Shown: piece after piece, positions 48,651 through 58,948 of the stretch
Layout: each line of letters opens with the position of its first letter
Numbering within the stretch: position 1 is the stretch's first letter
Notes under the pieces: generated by a model
The model's database searches: none
What the model saw: only the letters and a program-made list of their open reading frames with translations
Told to the model about the DNA's origin: nothing
Position numbers and translations under genes: made by a program
NCBI RefSeq assembly: GCF_013375935.1
Contig: NZ_CP056117.1
Coordinates: 1,798,001-1,862,000 of the forward strand
Direction: 5' to 3'
Source of the DNA: Enterobacter cloacae
GTDB taxonomy: Bacteria > Pseudomonadota > Gammaproteobacteria > Enterobacterales > Enterobacteriaceae
Length of the DNA: 64,000 nt

Positions 48651-51251
48651 TTAGAAGCTGTAGCTCATACCCGCCTGCACGCTGGCATCGTTATCCACGT
48701 CTCCCGTGCCAACATACACGCCGGTATTGAGCGTGAAGTTATGCGCGATGCTGGCGTTAATGCCTGCCCCAAAGATCCCCATGCTGTTGTTGTGACCGGC
48801 GGTGTTGTGGTAATCCGCTGCCTTAATGTCCGTATCATCGCTGAACTCTTTCTGGAAGCGGGCATCCACCCACGGCATTACCGTCACGTTTTTGTTCAGA
48901 TCGGTAAGCATGGTGGTCAGACGTACCCCGGCGCCGCCGTTCCAGGAAGAGACCTGACTGTCGGCAAAGGTCACTTCGCTGTCGGAGAACCCGTTTGCTT
49001 TTGTCTCATCCCAGCCTAAGGTGGCGTAAGGTTGCAGCAGGGTCTCACCAGGCAGCAGTACGTTAACACCGGTGCGGGCCTGCGCCAGATACAGGCTACC
49101 GTCCGTCGAGCCGCTCAGCGCCTCGGTCATGCCGCTGGTATCGCCGGTGACGTTGCTGGCGGAGAGGGAGTAACGCATATCGCCATAGCTGAAGCTGCCG
49201 TCAGCGAACAGGCCCCAGGTTCTGCCGTTCAGCGCCTGCTGCCAGCCGCCGTAAAGGCTGTAGTAGTTACCGTAAACGCTGTCATTGAAGCTATCTGCGC
49301 CGTTGCTGGTGTCCTGCACGCGGCTGCGCGTCCAGGCCAGGGCAATACCGCCGGTAACGCTGTCGCCGTTGCTCAGGTGAGCCGTCCAGTCAACGCCGCC
49401 CTGCGCGCCCTGGGTAATGCTTTTATAGTCCACGTCGTTGCTGAAGTTGCCGTTCTGGTAGAGGAAATCGCCCCACACCTGCGCGCCGTCCTGCTCGTCG
49501 CCCAGCATATTCGCGAGATGAACCTGGTTCATATGGTTGCTAATGTCATCCGCAACCTGATGCCCGGCCTGCTCGGCGGCATCCAGACCCGCAACCAGCC
49601 CCTGGACGTCGCTGGCGAGGCTTCCCTTCTGGCTGTTAAATTCAATATTCCAGCTCTGGCTATTATCGGCTGCCAGCATCGTCTGCGGTGCCGCGTCGGC
49701 AGCAACAATATTCAGGCTGTTATCGTAGTTATAGGCACCGCTGCGGTTTTCAACCTCCTGCTTGCCGTTGGTGAAGGTTGCGGCGGCATAATGTTGCGGT
49801 GCGCTGCTGCCTGCTGTGGTGAAGGTGCCGAGGATGACGCCCTGCTGATTCATCGCGGACGGGGTAATGCTGTTTACGATGACCGCATTATTGGCCCCGG
49901 TAATAGTGCCGAAGTTCACAAAGCTGTCGGTACTCATCGTAACCATCGCATTGCTGCCGGTGGTGGCGGCAATGAGCGTGGAGCCGTTTTGCAAACTCCA
50001 GCTGGTCGCATCGTGAATTTTATCAATGGCGATGCTGTTATCGCTGGTGGTATTTACCGTCTCGAACTGGCTTATTTCGCCGGAAATAGCGCTGCCGGCG
50101 TCCATTGAAAGCGTATCGCTACCGTCACCGCCGTCAACGTCGCCGTTAACGTGGGAGTTATTGGTGAGCACAACCGTGTCATCACCCGCGCCGGTGGTAA
50201 TATCGCCATTCACCGTGGCGTTATTTTGCAGGGTGATGGTGGTGTTACCGCTGTTCTGGCTGGTATTCACTGCGCCGTTAATTGTGCTGTTATCCACCAG
50301 AACCGAATTGGCTGAATTTCCGCCCAGCGTAATATTGCCGTTCACCACGCTACGGTTATTCAGCGAAAGGGTGGTTGTGCCTTTTTCGTTAATCACGCCG
50401 ATATCACCCGTCACGGTGCTGTTATTGAGTGTCAGCGAATCGGCTTTTGTGCCGTACATGGCAACGGCGACGTCGCCAAACGCATCCAGATTCAAATCGC
50501 TGAAGGGCTGATATTCGCTAAGTTTTTCCGCCAGCGTATCGATATTTTGGGCAATCTCGCTTTGAGATCCGTCTACCGTGGCGTTGGTCAGGGTAATGGT
50601 GGTATCAGATTTATCGCTACCCGCGTAAATGCCACCTTTATCCATCGTGCTGTTGCTGATGTTAATGTTTTGCACACCCGCGCCCGCGCTTACAATACTG
50701 CCGTGCAGAACGCTACCGTTCTGGATATTCACGTTATGGTAGCCTTTATCCATCGGGTCAAGATAAATGGCGGAGCCCATCATATAAGCTTTATCTCTGT
50801 CGTAATCACCCGCGCTGTTTTCACCGTTCAGCGTCGAACTATCGACCGTTATCGTCGTATTGGTTGTTTTAAATTCTGAACCGGTCTCAATCATATCCAC
50901 GGTTGCGCCGTTGTTCAGGTTGATATTCACTGTGCCGCCGTTGCTGCCCTGAATATAATGACCAGACATATCCGTGCCGGAGACGGTCAACGTTTGGGTA
51001 TCACCCTCTTTACGATGGCCATCCATATAAATATTGGTTGCCGTAGCGTTCGCCATAACGGCATTGGTTACTCCTGGATCCTCAAAGTAATTACCATGGT
51101 CATATATAGATAATCCGCAGGTTTGGGTTGTCGCGCCATCTTTGCAATCCGGCGTGGATGCGGCAGGCGTGATGGACGCATGGGCGCTGAATGAGGCCAA
51201 TGCCATTACAATACTCTGCGAAAGCAGGGTCAGGTTCGTTAATTTGCGCAT
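48651..51251 (-). CDS. Type Va autotransporter (AIDA-like)
   Basis: 866 residues. The signal peptide ends SAHA/SITP near residue 26. The passenger, about residues 30–540, has many short Asn/Thr/Ser-rich repeats (NNSTVTGDI, NNATVNGDI, NNSHVNGDV), the pattern of a right-handed beta-helix. One Cys pair lies near the mature N-terminus (CKDGATTQTC). An autochaperone-like segment precedes the barrel, which starts near residue 600 (GAQVWGDFLYQNGNFS) and ends in AGMSYSF with the terminal Phe. The ligand is unknown. It is a lone gene on the minus strand after a 500-bp AT-rich region. Confidence 0.93.
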   Translation of the reverse strand: MRKLTNLTLLSQSIVMALASFSAHASITPAASTPDCKDGATTQTCGLSIYDHGNYFEDPGVTNAVMANATATNIYMDGHRKEGDTQTLTVSGTDMSGHYIQGSNGGTVNINLNNGATVDMIETGSEFKTTNTTITVDSSTLNGENSAGDYDRDKAYMMGSAIYLDPMDKGYHNVNIQNGSVLHGSIVSAGAGVQNINISNSTMDKGGIYAGSDKSDTTITLTNATVDGSQSEIAQNIDTLAEKLSEYQPFSDLNLDAFGDVAVAMYGTKADSLTLNNSTVTGDIGVINEKGTTTLSLNNRSVVNGNITLGGNSANSVLVDNSTINGAVNTSQNSGNTTITLQNNATVNGDITTGAGDDTVVLTNNSHVNGDVDGGDGSDTLSMDAGSAISGEISQFETVNTTSDNSIAIDKIHDATSWSLQNGSTLIAATTGSNAMVTMSTDSFVNFGTITGANNAVIVNSITPSAMNQQGVILGTFTTAGSSAPQHYAAATFTNGKQEVENRSGAYNYDNSLNIVAADAAPQTMLAADNSQSWNIEFNSQKGSLASDVQGLVAGLDAAEQAGHQVADDISNHMNQVHLANMLGDEQDGAQVWGDFLYQNGNFSNDVDYKSITQGAQGGVDWTAHLSNGDSVTGGIALAWTRSRVQDTSNGADSFNDSVYGNYYSLYGGWQQALNGRTWGLFADGSFSYGDMRYSLSASNVTGDTSGMTEALSGSTDGSLYLAQARTGVNVLLPGETLLQPYATLGWDETKANGFSDSEVTFADSQVSSWNGGAGVRLTTMLTDLNKNVTVMPWVDARFQKEFSDDTDIKAADYHNTAGHNNSMGIFGAGINASIAHNFTLNTGVYVGTGDVDNDASVQAGMSYSF

Positions 51252-51753
51252 TTGAATTTCTCTGAATAAAAAAGTCGGCTTTTTTTTTAAACCACTTCAT
51301 GCAAATTCAGAACTTTCTTAAGCAGGTGGGGTGTAATGAAATTTTAAACATCAGAACAGGCTTAAGATGCCGGAAAAATAGATTTGTGTGATAAATAATT
51401 TAAAACATATTTATTGTATAAATCTGGCTGAATGATTAGCACGCAAATTAAGGGGTTTCTTACTAAAGCTGGCGCTATCTATCGATCTTATCTGTGAGTG
51501 AGGTAAGCCTTCCGAATTTTAAGGTTAATTTTATGTGTAACTGTTTTACATTTTCTTATCAGCCGTAATGTAAAAACACACATTTTTCCGGACAGGATTT
51601 CCGCGCCGACGATTATCGTTATCGCTCGTAAACCGGCCCAGTAAAAAATTTTATAAAATTACGCGCGAAAGATTATAACTTCGTCTTTTCCTGCCGATAA
51701 CGAGGAAAGTACTCGCCTATGGGCGAATTCACCCTCACGGCAAGGAATACTTA
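51252..51753. other. Divergent control region between autotransporter and chemoreceptor
   Basis: About 500 AT-rich bases between divergent start codons. The right end holds a sigma-28-type promoter for the chemoreceptor. Nothing else could be assigned; the AT-rich left part fits an H-NS-regulated promoter for the autotransporter. Confidence 0.6.
51674..51700 (+). promoter_or_regulatory. Sigma-28 (FliA) promoter of the chemoreceptor gene
   Basis: GCCGATAA at 51693–51700 is a perfect match to the FliA -10. TATAACTT lies exactly 11 bases upstream and matches the -35 TAAAGTTT at 5 of 8. It is 54 bp before the start codon. Confidence 0.85.
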
Positions 51754-53301
51754 ATGAATATGCTTCGTAATTTCACCATCCGTTTCGTCCTGTTGGCGAT
51801 ACTGGGGATCTTTTGCGTCATGTGGGCAGGCGTGGGGCTTTACAGCACCTGGTCGCTGTCCCGTGTTTCTGATGGTAATGAGGTCGACCGCCAGCTGGTC
51901 AGGCAGATGACGGTGCTGAGCCAGGGTAACGATCAGTACTTCCGCTTCGTCACCCGCCTGAGCCGTGCGATGGAGGTCAAAGCGGCAGGCGGCACGCCGG
52001 ACCTGTCCTCCGCCCAGCAGGCGCTGGATAACATGGGGAAAAAGCTGGCGGAGATGAAGGCTATCTCCCCGGGGCCGATGGATGAAAAAGTCTCTGCGCA
52101 GGTGATTTCCACCTGGCAGGCGCTGCTTGACCAGGGCGTAACGCCGCAGATGGCGCAGGCGAAGCAGGCGACGCTCGAAGGCTATCGTCAGCACGCTAAC
52201 AGCGTCACGCCACCCCTGAGCCGTGCATTCGGGGCAGCGGCTGAGAACTTCAACGATACCGCCGCGAAGGCGCTCGACAGCACGCGCGTTATCGTCGACG
52301 GCCTCACCAGCATGACCCGGACGGTGATTATCACCGCCACGATCGCGGGTCTGCTGATCCTGCTCTTCACTGACCGCTACCTGGTGGCGATGCTGGTAAA
52401 ACCGCTGGAACGCATCCGCCAGCAGTTTCGTCAGATTGCGCAGGGCGATCTCAGCCAGCCGATTGAGCCCTTTGGCCGCAACTGCGTGGGTCAACTGGTG
52501 CCGCTGCTGAGCGCCATGCAGGACAGCCTGCGGGAGGCGGTCAGTACTATCCGTTCCGGCAGCGAAAATATCTGGCGTGGCGCAACGGAGATCTCCAGCG
52601 GTAATAACGATCTCTCTTCGCGTACCGAAGAGCAGGCCGCCGCCCTGGAAGAGACCGCTGCCAGCATGGAGCAGCTCACCGCAACGGTGAAGCTGAATGC
52701 CGAAAGCGCGCGTCAGGCCAGCCAGCTGGCGGACGTGGCCTCCGGTACGGCCAGCCGTGGCGGCTCGCTGGTGGAGGACGTGGTGACGACCATGAGCGGC
52801 ATCTCGGACAGCTCGAAGAAAATTGCGGAAATTACCACCGTGATTAACAGCATCGCCTTCCAGACCAACATCCTGGCGCTTAACGCCGCGGTGGAGGCGG
52901 CCCGTGCGGGAGAGCAGGGGCGCGGTTTTGCGGTAGTTGCAGGGGAGGTGCGTAACCTTGCCAGCCGCAGCGCGAACGCCGCGAAAGAGATCGAAGGGCT
53001 GATTGCCGATTCCGTTGCCCGCGTGGAGCAGGGAGCGCGGCTTGTGAACGATACCGGCACCACCATGGAAGCTATCCTGCGCGACGTGACCGAAGTGACC
53101 GTCATCATGAAGCAGATCGCCACCGCGTCGGAGGAGCAGAGCAAAGGGATTTCCCAGGTAGGCGTTGCCATCACGCAGATGGACGGCGTAACCCAGCAGA
53201 ACGCCTCGCTGGTGGAGCAGGTTTCCGCCGCCGCCGCCGCGCTGGAACGCCAGACAGAAGAGCTCCAGCGCTCGGTGCAGAAGTTCCGCCTTACCGCGTA
53301 A
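51754..53301 (+). CDS. Methyl-accepting chemotaxis protein
   Basis: 515 residues. First membrane helix 10–30, a four-helix-bundle sensor domain (Tar type) to about 185, second helix 188–208 ([20 protein letters not shown]), HAMP, then methylation helices with the highly conserved tip [20 protein letters not shown] near residue 375. It ends FRLTA and lacks the NWETF-type CheR-binding pentapeptide, so it is a low-abundance-type receptor like Trg or Tap. AAGGAA precedes the ATG. The FliA promoter upstream links it to the flagellar regulon. Ligand unknown. Confidence 0.95.
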   Translation: MNMLRNFTIRFVLLAILGIFCVMWAGVGLYSTWSLSRVSDGNEVDRQLVRQMTVLSQGNDQYFRFVTRLSRAMEVKAAGGTPDLSSAQQALDNMGKKLAEMKAISPGPMDEKVSAQVISTWQALLDQGVTPQMAQAKQATLEGYRQHANSVTPPLSRAFGAAAENFNDTAAKALDSTRVIVDGLTSMTRTVIITATIAGLLILLFTDRYLVAMLVKPLERIRQQFRQIAQGDLSQPIEPFGRNCVGQLVPLLSAMQDSLREAVSTIRSGSENIWRGATEISSGNNDLSSRTEEQAAALEETAASMEQLTATVKLNAESARQASQLADVASGTASRGGSLVEDVVTTMSGISDSSKKIAEITTVINSIAFQTNILALNAAVEAARAGEQGRGFAVVAGEVRNLASRSANAAKEIEGLIADSVARVEQGARLVNDTGTTMEAILRDVTEVTVIMKQIATASEEQSKGISQVGVAITQMDGVTQQNASLVEQVSAAAAALERQTEELQRSVQKFRLTA

Positions 53302-53308
53302 CGTCCGT

Positions 53309-53336
53309 GCGTCAGGCCGGAATGCCCGGCCTGACG
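53309..53336. terminator. Hairpin between the chemoreceptor and the DeoR-type gene
   Basis: GCGTCAGGCCGG-AATG-CCCGGCCTGACGC is a strong hairpin between convergent genes. It lacks a T run and may be a REP-like protector rather than an intrinsic terminator. Confidence 0.6.
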
Positions 53337-53339
53337 CCC

Positions 53340-54068
53340 TTATCGCTTCCCGCCCTCGCTCTGAATAACCTCCGTGACCTGCGACAGCTGGCCGACCTTC
53401 ACCTCGCTCGACCGCTTAAATTTACTTTTGTCGATGAGCAGCAGCGACTGGCTGGCGCGGCTTAACAGCAGCGCTTTATAGGCCGCGTTGTGCCCGGAGG
53501 GATCCCAAAGCACGCCCTGCTCGTCGACGCCCTCGCAGGAGAAGATGAACAGGTCTATCTCCAGCCCTTTAATCTGCGTCACCAGCGCCGGATTAACATA
53601 GCAGCGATACTTGCGCTCAAGGGTTCCGCCGGAGCAGATTAACGTGGTTCGCTTGCGCTTCGCCATCTCCTGGCAGATGGGCAGGCTGTTGGTAAAAACG
53701 GTGAGTTCGATATCCGGTAGCTGGCGCGCCAGATGAAAGCAGGTCGAGCTGGCGTCAAGGGCGATGGTCATCCCTTCGCCGATCCAGCTCAGCGCGTGGC
53801 GGGCAATATCGGCTTTGTCGGCATAATGGCTTTTCAGCCTCGCGCCAAAAGGCTCTCCGCTGTCGCGGCTGTCCAGACGAATCAGGCGCGCGCGTCCATG
53901 CTGGCGCAGGATCTTGCCCTGCTGCTGCAGGGCTTTCAGATCCCGGCGGATCGTCTCTTTGCTGACGGAAAGCTTATCCGCCAGCGCCTCCGTGGTCAGC
54001 CAGTCGCTTTTACTCATCAGGTTGAGGATGTCCTGCTGTCGGGTCTGCCTGAGCGTCTGGTCTGACAT
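53340..54068 (-). CDS. FucR-like DeoR-family regulator
   Basis: 242 residues. The N-terminal DeoR helix-turn-helix (LTTEALADKLSVSKETIRRDL) is followed by a sugar-phosphate-binding domain (ALDASSTCFHLARQLPDIEL, SCEGVDEQGVLWD, LLLIDKSKFKRS). Long stretches match E. coli FucR, the L-fucose operon activator. No fucose genes lie nearby, so it is an orphan here. It is either the FucR orthologue acting in trans or a paralogue with another sugar. A hairpin separates it from the convergent chemoreceptor gene. Confidence 0.87.
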   Translation of the reverse strand: MSDQTLRQTRQQDILNLMSKSDWLTTEALADKLSVSKETIRRDLKALQQQGKILRQHGRARLIRLDSRDSGEPFGARLKSHYADKADIARHALSWIGEGMTIALDASSTCFHLARQLPDIELTVFTNSLPICQEMAKRKRTTLICSGGTLERKYRCYVNPALVTQIKGLEIDLFIFSCEGVDEQGVLWDPSGHNAAYKALLLSRASQSLLLIDKSKFKRSSEVKVGQLSQVTEVIQSEGGKR

Positions 54069-54139
54069 AAAAGATCCTTGCGAAGGAAACAGAATAAGCG
54101 GAAGTATGAATTTTTCAGGCCGTAAACCGCAACATCACG

Positions 54140-54168
54140 CAAAAAAAAACCAGCGCGCAGGCTGGTTT
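54140..54168 (-). terminator. Terminator on the minus strand between yghU and the DeoR-type gene
   Basis: Read on the minus strand, AAACCAGC-CTGCGC-GCTGGTTT is followed by a run of T residues. It lies about 50 bp after the yghU stop. Confidence 0.85.
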
Positions 54169-54220
54169 CGATCGTGATTTATCGCGTGTTGCTTCACCCG
54201 TTCGGGCGCCCGGCCACTTA

Positions 54221-55087
54221 TCAGGCCTGACGTTTATCTTCCGTCTGGGTATCAAAGTCGCTTGCTGAATGGCGTTCATGCAGCTGCTCGTTCAGCTCGC
54301 CGCTGGTGCGGTTAACGATGCGTCCGCGCTTCACGGCCGGGCGATTCGCCACGTCTTTTGCCCAGCGCTGCACGTTGGTGTACTTCTCTGCATCGAGGAA
54401 CTCGGCGGCGTTATACACGCTGCCCAGCGCCACGCAGCCAAACCATGGCCAGATTGCCATGTCGGCGATGGTGTACTCTTCGCCTGCCACGTAGCGCCCG
54501 CGCGCCAGCTGCTTGTCCAGCACGTCGAACAGGCGCTTGGCCTCCATGGTGAAGCGATCGATGGCGTACTCAATCTTCACCGGCGCATAGCTGTAGAAGT
54601 GGCCGAAACCGCCACCCAGGAACGGTGCCGCGCCCTGGAGCCAGAACAGCCAGTTCAGGGTCTCCGTGCGTCCCGCCGGATCTTTCGGCAGGAAGTGGCC
54701 AAACTTCTCGGCCAGATACAGCAGGATACTGCCGGACTCAAAGACGCGCGTCGGCGGGGTGGTTGAGTGGTCGCGCAGCGCCGGAATTTTTGAGTTCGGG
54801 TTCACGTCCACAAAGCCGCTGGAGAACTGATCGCCCTCGCCGATGCGGATTAACCATGCGTCGTACTCCGCGCCCGTCACGCCCAGCGCCAGCAGCTCTT
54901 CCAGCATGATGGTGACTTTCTGCCCGTTCGGCGTGCCCAGCGAGTAAAGCTGGAGCGGGTGCGCGCCCACGGGCAGATCTTTCTCGTGCGTGGCGCCTGA
55001 AACGGGGCGGTTGATATTGGCGAACGCGCCGCCGTTATTCTTTTTCCATTCCCACACTTTTGGTGGCTGATAGGTGTTCTCTGACAT
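54221..55087 (-). CDS. yghU: Disulfide-bond reductase / glutathione transferase YghU
   Basis: A 288-residue Nu-class glutathione transferase equal in length to E. coli YghU. The thioredoxin-like domain (QLYSLGTPNGQKVTIMLEEL) and the TRVFESGSILLYLAEKF segment form the G-site; the helical C-terminal domain follows. It reduces organic hydroperoxides and disulfides using glutathione. The frame extends to 55192, but AGGCAGG precedes the ATG at 55087 and gives MSENTYQPPKVWEWKK. It is divergent from gss, another glutathione enzyme, as in E. coli. Confidence 0.96.
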   Translation of the reverse strand: MSENTYQPPKVWEWKKNNGGAFANINRPVSGATHEKDLPVGAHPLQLYSLGTPNGQKVTIMLEELLALGVTGAEYDAWLIRIGEGDQFSSGFVDVNPNSKIPALRDHSTTPPTRVFESGSILLYLAEKFGHFLPKDPAGRTETLNWLFWLQGAAPFLGGGFGHFYSYAPVKIEYAIDRFTMEAKRLFDVLDKQLARGRYVAGEEYTIADMAIWPWFGCVALGSVYNAAEFLDAEKYTNVQRWAKDVANRPAVKRGRIVNRTSGELNEQLHERHSASDFDTQTEDKRQA

Positions 55088-55270
55088 GTTGGCCTGCCTT
55101 TTTGGTGTTGTGTTGAGGCAGTGTAGCAGGAGATGGGAGGGGCGTTTAACGATGTGAGCGTAATGGTCGGGGCGGGTGTATGATAACGGCACCTCTGTCA
55201 GTTAATTACAACGTGCAGACGACGACAAATCCCACAAAAAATTGCCGCCTGCCTGTTTTAGGTTGGACAC

Positions 55271-57133
55271 ATGCGTAAAGGAACGTTAAGCAGTGATGCA
55301 CCCTTCGGGACGTTATTAGGCTACGCGCCGGGTGGCGTGGCGATTTACTCTTCGAATTACGGCAGCCTCGATCCGCGTAACTACCCGGAAGACGCGGAGT
55401 TCCGCAGCTATATTGGCAATGAATACATGGGCCATAAATGGCAGTGCGTTGAATTTGCGCGCCGCTTCCTCTTCCTCAACCACGGTTTTGTCTTTACCGA
55501 CGTCGGCATGGCGTGGGAGATCTTCTCCCTGCGTTTTTTACGCGAGGTGGTGAACGATAACATCCTGCCGCTCCAGGCCTTTGTCAATGGTTCAAAGCGT
55601 CCGCCGCAGGCCGGCGCGCTGCTCATCTGGCAAAAGGGCGGGGAGTTCCACGAGACCGGCCACGTTGCCGTCATTACCCAGCTGCTGGACGACAGGGTGC
55701 GCATAGCCGAGCAGAACGTGATCCATTCTCCTCTGCCTATGGGGCAGCAGTGGACGCGCGAGCTGCGCCTTACCGTAGAGAACGGCTGCTACACCCTTCA
55801 CGACACCTTCAGCGATACCGAGATCCTCGGCTGGATGATCCAGACGGCGGATACTGAACACAGCATTCCTCAGCCGGAGATCGACGGCGAGCTGCTGAAG
55901 ATCCGCGGCGCGCGGCTGAAGAACAACCGCCAGTTCGACGGAAAGTGGCTCAACGAAAACGACGCGCTGCAGCAGGCGTACGTCCGCGCGAACGGTCATG
56001 TCATCAACAGCGATCCGTGCCACTACTTCACCATCACCGGGAGCGCCGAGCAGGAGCTGATCAAAGCCACCAACGAGCTGCATCTGATGTACCTCCACGC
56101 AACCGACAAAGTGCTGAAGGACGACAGCCTGCTGGCGCTTTTCGACATCCCGAAAATACTCTGGCCGCGCCTGCGCCTCTCCTGGCAGTGGCGTCGTCAC
56201 CATATGATCACCGGCCGTATGGATTTCTGCATGGACGAGCGCGGCATAAAGGTTTACGAGTACAACGCGGACTCCGCGTCCTGCCATACCGAGGGGGGCC
56301 TGATCCTCGAAGAGTGGGTGAAAAACGGCTATCGCGGCAACGGCCATAACCCGGCGGAAGGGCTGCTGGAGGAGCTGACCGGCGCCTGGAAGCACAGCCA
56401 CGCGCGGCCGTTCGTGCACATCATGCAGGACAACGATATCGAAGAGGATTACCACGCGCTCTTTATTCAGCGCTCGCTGATGCAGGCCGGGTTTGAAACC
56501 AAAATCCTGCATGGGCTGGGCGCGCTGGGCTGGGACGCTGCCGGACAGCTGATTGATGACGAAGGCCGTCACGTTAACTGCGTGTGGAAGACCTGGGCGT
56601 GGGAAACGGCGATAGAGCAGATCCGCGAGGTGAGCGAAACCGAATACGCCGCCGTGCCGATCCGCACCGGGCACCCGCAAGGGGAAGTGCGCCTGATTGA
56701 CGTCCTGCTGCGCCCGGAGGTGCTGGTCTTTGAACCGCTGTGGACGGTGATCCCCGGCAACAAGGCGATCCTGCCGGTGCTGTGGCAGCTGTTCCCGAAC
56801 CATCGCTATTTGCTCGACACCGATTTTGAGGTTAACGACCTGCTGAAGCAGACCGGCTATGCCGTTAAGCCGATCGCCGGACGCTGCGGCAGCAATATCG
56901 ATCTCATCAGCGCTCGGGACGAACTGCTGGACAAATCCAGCGGCAGGTTTGTCGATCGTAAAAATATCTATCAGCAGCTGTGGTGCCTGCCGAAGGTCGA
57001 CGGCAAGTACATTCAGGTCTGTACGTTTACCGTGGGCGGAAACTACGGTGGGACCTGCCTGCGCGGCGATGAATCGCTGGTGGTGAAGAAAGAGAGCGAT
57101 ATTGAACCGCTGATCGTGGTGAAAGATAACTAA
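55271..57133 (+). CDS. gss: Bifunctional glutathionylspermidine synthetase/amidase
   Basis: 620 residues (E. coli 619). The N-terminal CHAP amidase has its triad at Cys59 (HKWQCVEFARRF), His131 (FHETGHVAV) and Glu147, the same positions as E. coli. The C-terminal ATP-grasp synthetase spans about 205–620 (KVYEYNADSASCHTEGG, KPIAGRCGSNIDLIS). It makes and breaks the conjugate of glutathione and spermidine, which protects protein thiols. Single gene with a terminator; divergent from yghU. Confidence 0.98.
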   Translation: MRKGTLSSDAPFGTLLGYAPGGVAIYSSNYGSLDPRNYPEDAEFRSYIGNEYMGHKWQCVEFARRFLFLNHGFVFTDVGMAWEIFSLRFLREVVNDNILPLQAFVNGSKRPPQAGALLIWQKGGEFHETGHVAVITQLLDDRVRIAEQNVIHSPLPMGQQWTRELRLTVENGCYTLHDTFSDTEILGWMIQTADTEHSIPQPEIDGELLKIRGARLKNNRQFDGKWLNENDALQQAYVRANGHVINSDPCHYFTITGSAEQELIKATNELHLMYLHATDKVLKDDSLLALFDIPKILWPRLRLSWQWRRHHMITGRMDFCMDERGIKVYEYNADSASCHTEGGLILEEWVKNGYRGNGHNPAEGLLEELTGAWKHSHARPFVHIMQDNDIEEDYHALFIQRSLMQAGFETKILHGLGALGWDAAGQLIDDEGRHVNCVWKTWAWETAIEQIREVSETEYAAVPIRTGHPQGEVRLIDVLLRPEVLVFEPLWTVIPGNKAILPVLWQLFPNHRYLLDTDFEVNDLLKQTGYAVKPIAGRCGSNIDLISARDELLDKSSGRFVDRKNIYQQLWCLPKVDGKYIQVCTFTVGGNYGGTCLRGDESLVVKKESDIEPLIVVKDN

Positions 57134-57150
57134 TTCGTACCAGCGATAAG

Positions 57151-57185
57151 AAAGCCCCCGGCGGTTAACCTGCGGGGGCTTTTTC
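57151..57185. terminator. Terminator between gss and pgaD
   Basis: AAAGCCCCC and GGGGGCTTT form the stem, with a TTTTT run on the plus strand; it also ends next to the convergent pgaD stop. Confidence 0.88.
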
Positions 57186-57620
57186 TTACTGTTCTTCCTC
57201 GTCCTCCTGCTCGCTAATCTTCAGATCGATGATGCGGCCGATCTGGTCATGATAGACCGTCAGCAGGTTGTACTGGCTCATCTCCGAGATCAGCTGCGGT
57301 GAAACGTCAAAGCTTCTGGCAAGCTCGTCATGGTGCAAATAGCCCGCACGGCGGCGCCTCACGTGGGTACATCGACGATTGTACTGATACCACAAAATCA
57401 GCAGCCAGCCGTTGAGCGCGGCGAGCAGCAGATAGATCAGCACCGTGTTAAAGGAAGCAATGATGTCTCCCCACCGGTACTCGCTCTCCTCGGTTAACTG
57501 CATCCACAGCCTGGCATACAGAAAAAACAGAAATCCACCCCACGCCAGCAGGGTTAGCGCGGTATCGAAAAGGCGCGGCAGTAGCCGGTGTTCGGTCAAA
57601 ATTAAGGTATTTTCGTTCAT
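57186..57620 (-). CDS. pgaD: PNAG synthase accessory protein PgaD
   Basis: 144 residues (E. coli about 137). Two membrane helices near residues 20–40 and 58–80, and a charged C-terminal tail. PgaD partners PgaC, and in E. coli the pair is activated by cyclic di-GMP. Its start overlaps the pgaC stop in ATGA. Last gene of pgaABCD. Confidence 0.94.
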   Translation of the reverse strand: MNENTLILTEHRLLPRLFDTALTLLAWGGFLFFLYARLWMQLTEESEYRWGDIIASFNTVLIYLLLAALNGWLLILWYQYNRRCTHVRRRRAGYLHHDELARSFDVSPQLISEMSQYNLLTVYHDQIGRIIDLKISEQEDEEEQ

Positions 57621-58948
57621 TGAAGACGTCCTTTTCCCCGGTCCGGGCTGATCCAGCGCGCGCGGGCGCGCTGGCGCTTAAGCATGACTTTTGGAAATGC
57701 AACGAGGGTGGTGAACAGGCCGATCATCCAGTAGACCATCGGGAACCAAATCACCCAGAAAAGCGAGCCTGCCACTTTTCGCTCGTACCGCCGCTCGATG
57801 TACAGGCTGACAAGGAACTGCATCAGGCACATCAGGCCCAGCAGCAGCCCGGTAAACGCCGGTGGAAAGAGGGTTTCAACGGTCAGGTTGGCGGGCACCG
57901 GCGCGACATGGCTGATGATGAATAACAGTACCGTCACCGCGTAGGCAAACGCCCACAGCGTAGACAGCGCGTACTCCAAAAACAGGGGCCGCATGCGATG
58001 GTGTTCCCAGCGCACGATCCGGCGAAGGTTGACCAGAAATACCTCCGCGCCGCCCTGCGCCCAGCGCAGGCGCTGTTTCCACAGGCCCCTGAGCGTCTCC
58101 GGCATCAGGATCCAGCACAGCGCCCGCGGCTCGAAAAAGATATCCCAGTGGCGCAGCTGGAGCTTCCAGCTGATGTCGATGTCTTCGGTGATCATGTCCG
58201 GGCTCCAGTACCCGACGTCCGCCAGCGCCTGGCGGCGAAAGGCGGCGATAACGCCCGAGACGGTAAAGACCCGTCCGTAGATCCGCTGCGTCCGCTTGAT
58301 AAGCCCAATGATGGATGAGAACTCGCCCACCTGAATACGGCCTATCAGCGTCGAGCGCGTGCGGATCCGCGGGTTGCCGGTGACGGCCCCAACGTGGGGA
58401 TACTGGATCAGCGGCGCCACCAGATACGCCGCCGTGTCGCGGTCGAGCAGGGCATCGCCGTCAATGCAGACCAGCAGATCGCCCCGGGCCGCCGCCGCCC
58501 CGGCCTTGAGCGCTACGGCCTTCCCCTGGTTCTCCGTGAGGTTAATCACCCGCAGGCGCGGCTGCTCCAGCGCGAGCTGGTGCAGCACCCGGGCGGTATT
58601 GTCGGAAGAGCCGTCGTTAATGGCGATAACTTCAATATTTTCGTACCGCTGAGCCAGCGCGGCGCCGATGGTCTCTCTGGCATTCCTTTCCTCGTTGAAG
58701 CAGGGAATAAGGATGGAAATTAACGGCTCACCGGCGAGCGTCGGGGCTGGCGTTTCTTTGCCCCACGGCCAGCGTCGTTCGAGCTGAAACCAGAAGTAGA
58801 GACCGCCGGTTATCCACAGTACGGACATGAACAGCGGCCAGAAGAACACAAAGTCCAGGATCAGCTCGCCGGTAAACAGGGCGGCAACGCCTAATGGCAG
58901 CCCGAACACCAGGCATAAAATAGAGAATGCGATAATGCGATCAGTCAT
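57617..58948 (-). CDS. pgaC: Poly-N-acetylglucosamine synthase (GT2) PgaC
   Basis: 443 residues, an inner-membrane processive glycosyltransferase of family GT2. N-terminal helices flank the catalytic domain: [33 protein letters not shown] (DxD-type), [11 protein letters not shown] (third Asp) and QRLRWAQGG (Q..RW). C-terminal helices follow. It polymerises UDP-GlcNAc to beta-1,6-GlcNAc chains. It overlaps pgaB by 8 bp and pgaD by 4 bp. Confidence 0.97.
   Translation of the reverse strand: MTDRIIAFSILCLVFGLPLGVAALFTGELILDFVFFWPLFMSVLWITGGLYFWFQLERRWPWGKETPAPTLAGEPLISILIPCFNEERNARETIGAALAQRYENIEVIAINDGSSDNTARVLHQLALEQPRLRVINLTENQGKAVALKAGAAAARGDLLVCIDGDALLDRDTAAYLVAPLIQYPHVGAVTGNPRIRTRSTLIGRIQVGEFSSIIGLIKRTQRIYGRVFTVSGVIAAFRRQALADVGYWSPDMITEDIDISWKLQLRHWDIFFEPRALCWILMPETLRGLWKQRLRWAQGGAEVFLVNLRRIVRWEHHRMRPLFLEYALSTLWAFAYAVTVLLFIISHVAPVPANLTVETLFPPAFTGLLLGLMCLMQFLVSLYIERRYERKVAGSLFWVIWFPMVYWMIGLFTTLVAFPKVMLKRQRARARWISPDRGKGRLQ

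Noticed and set aside
55592-56803. 403-codon open frame antisense to gss
   Set aside because: gss is full length with a complete catalytic triad; the antisense frame shows no protein-like features.
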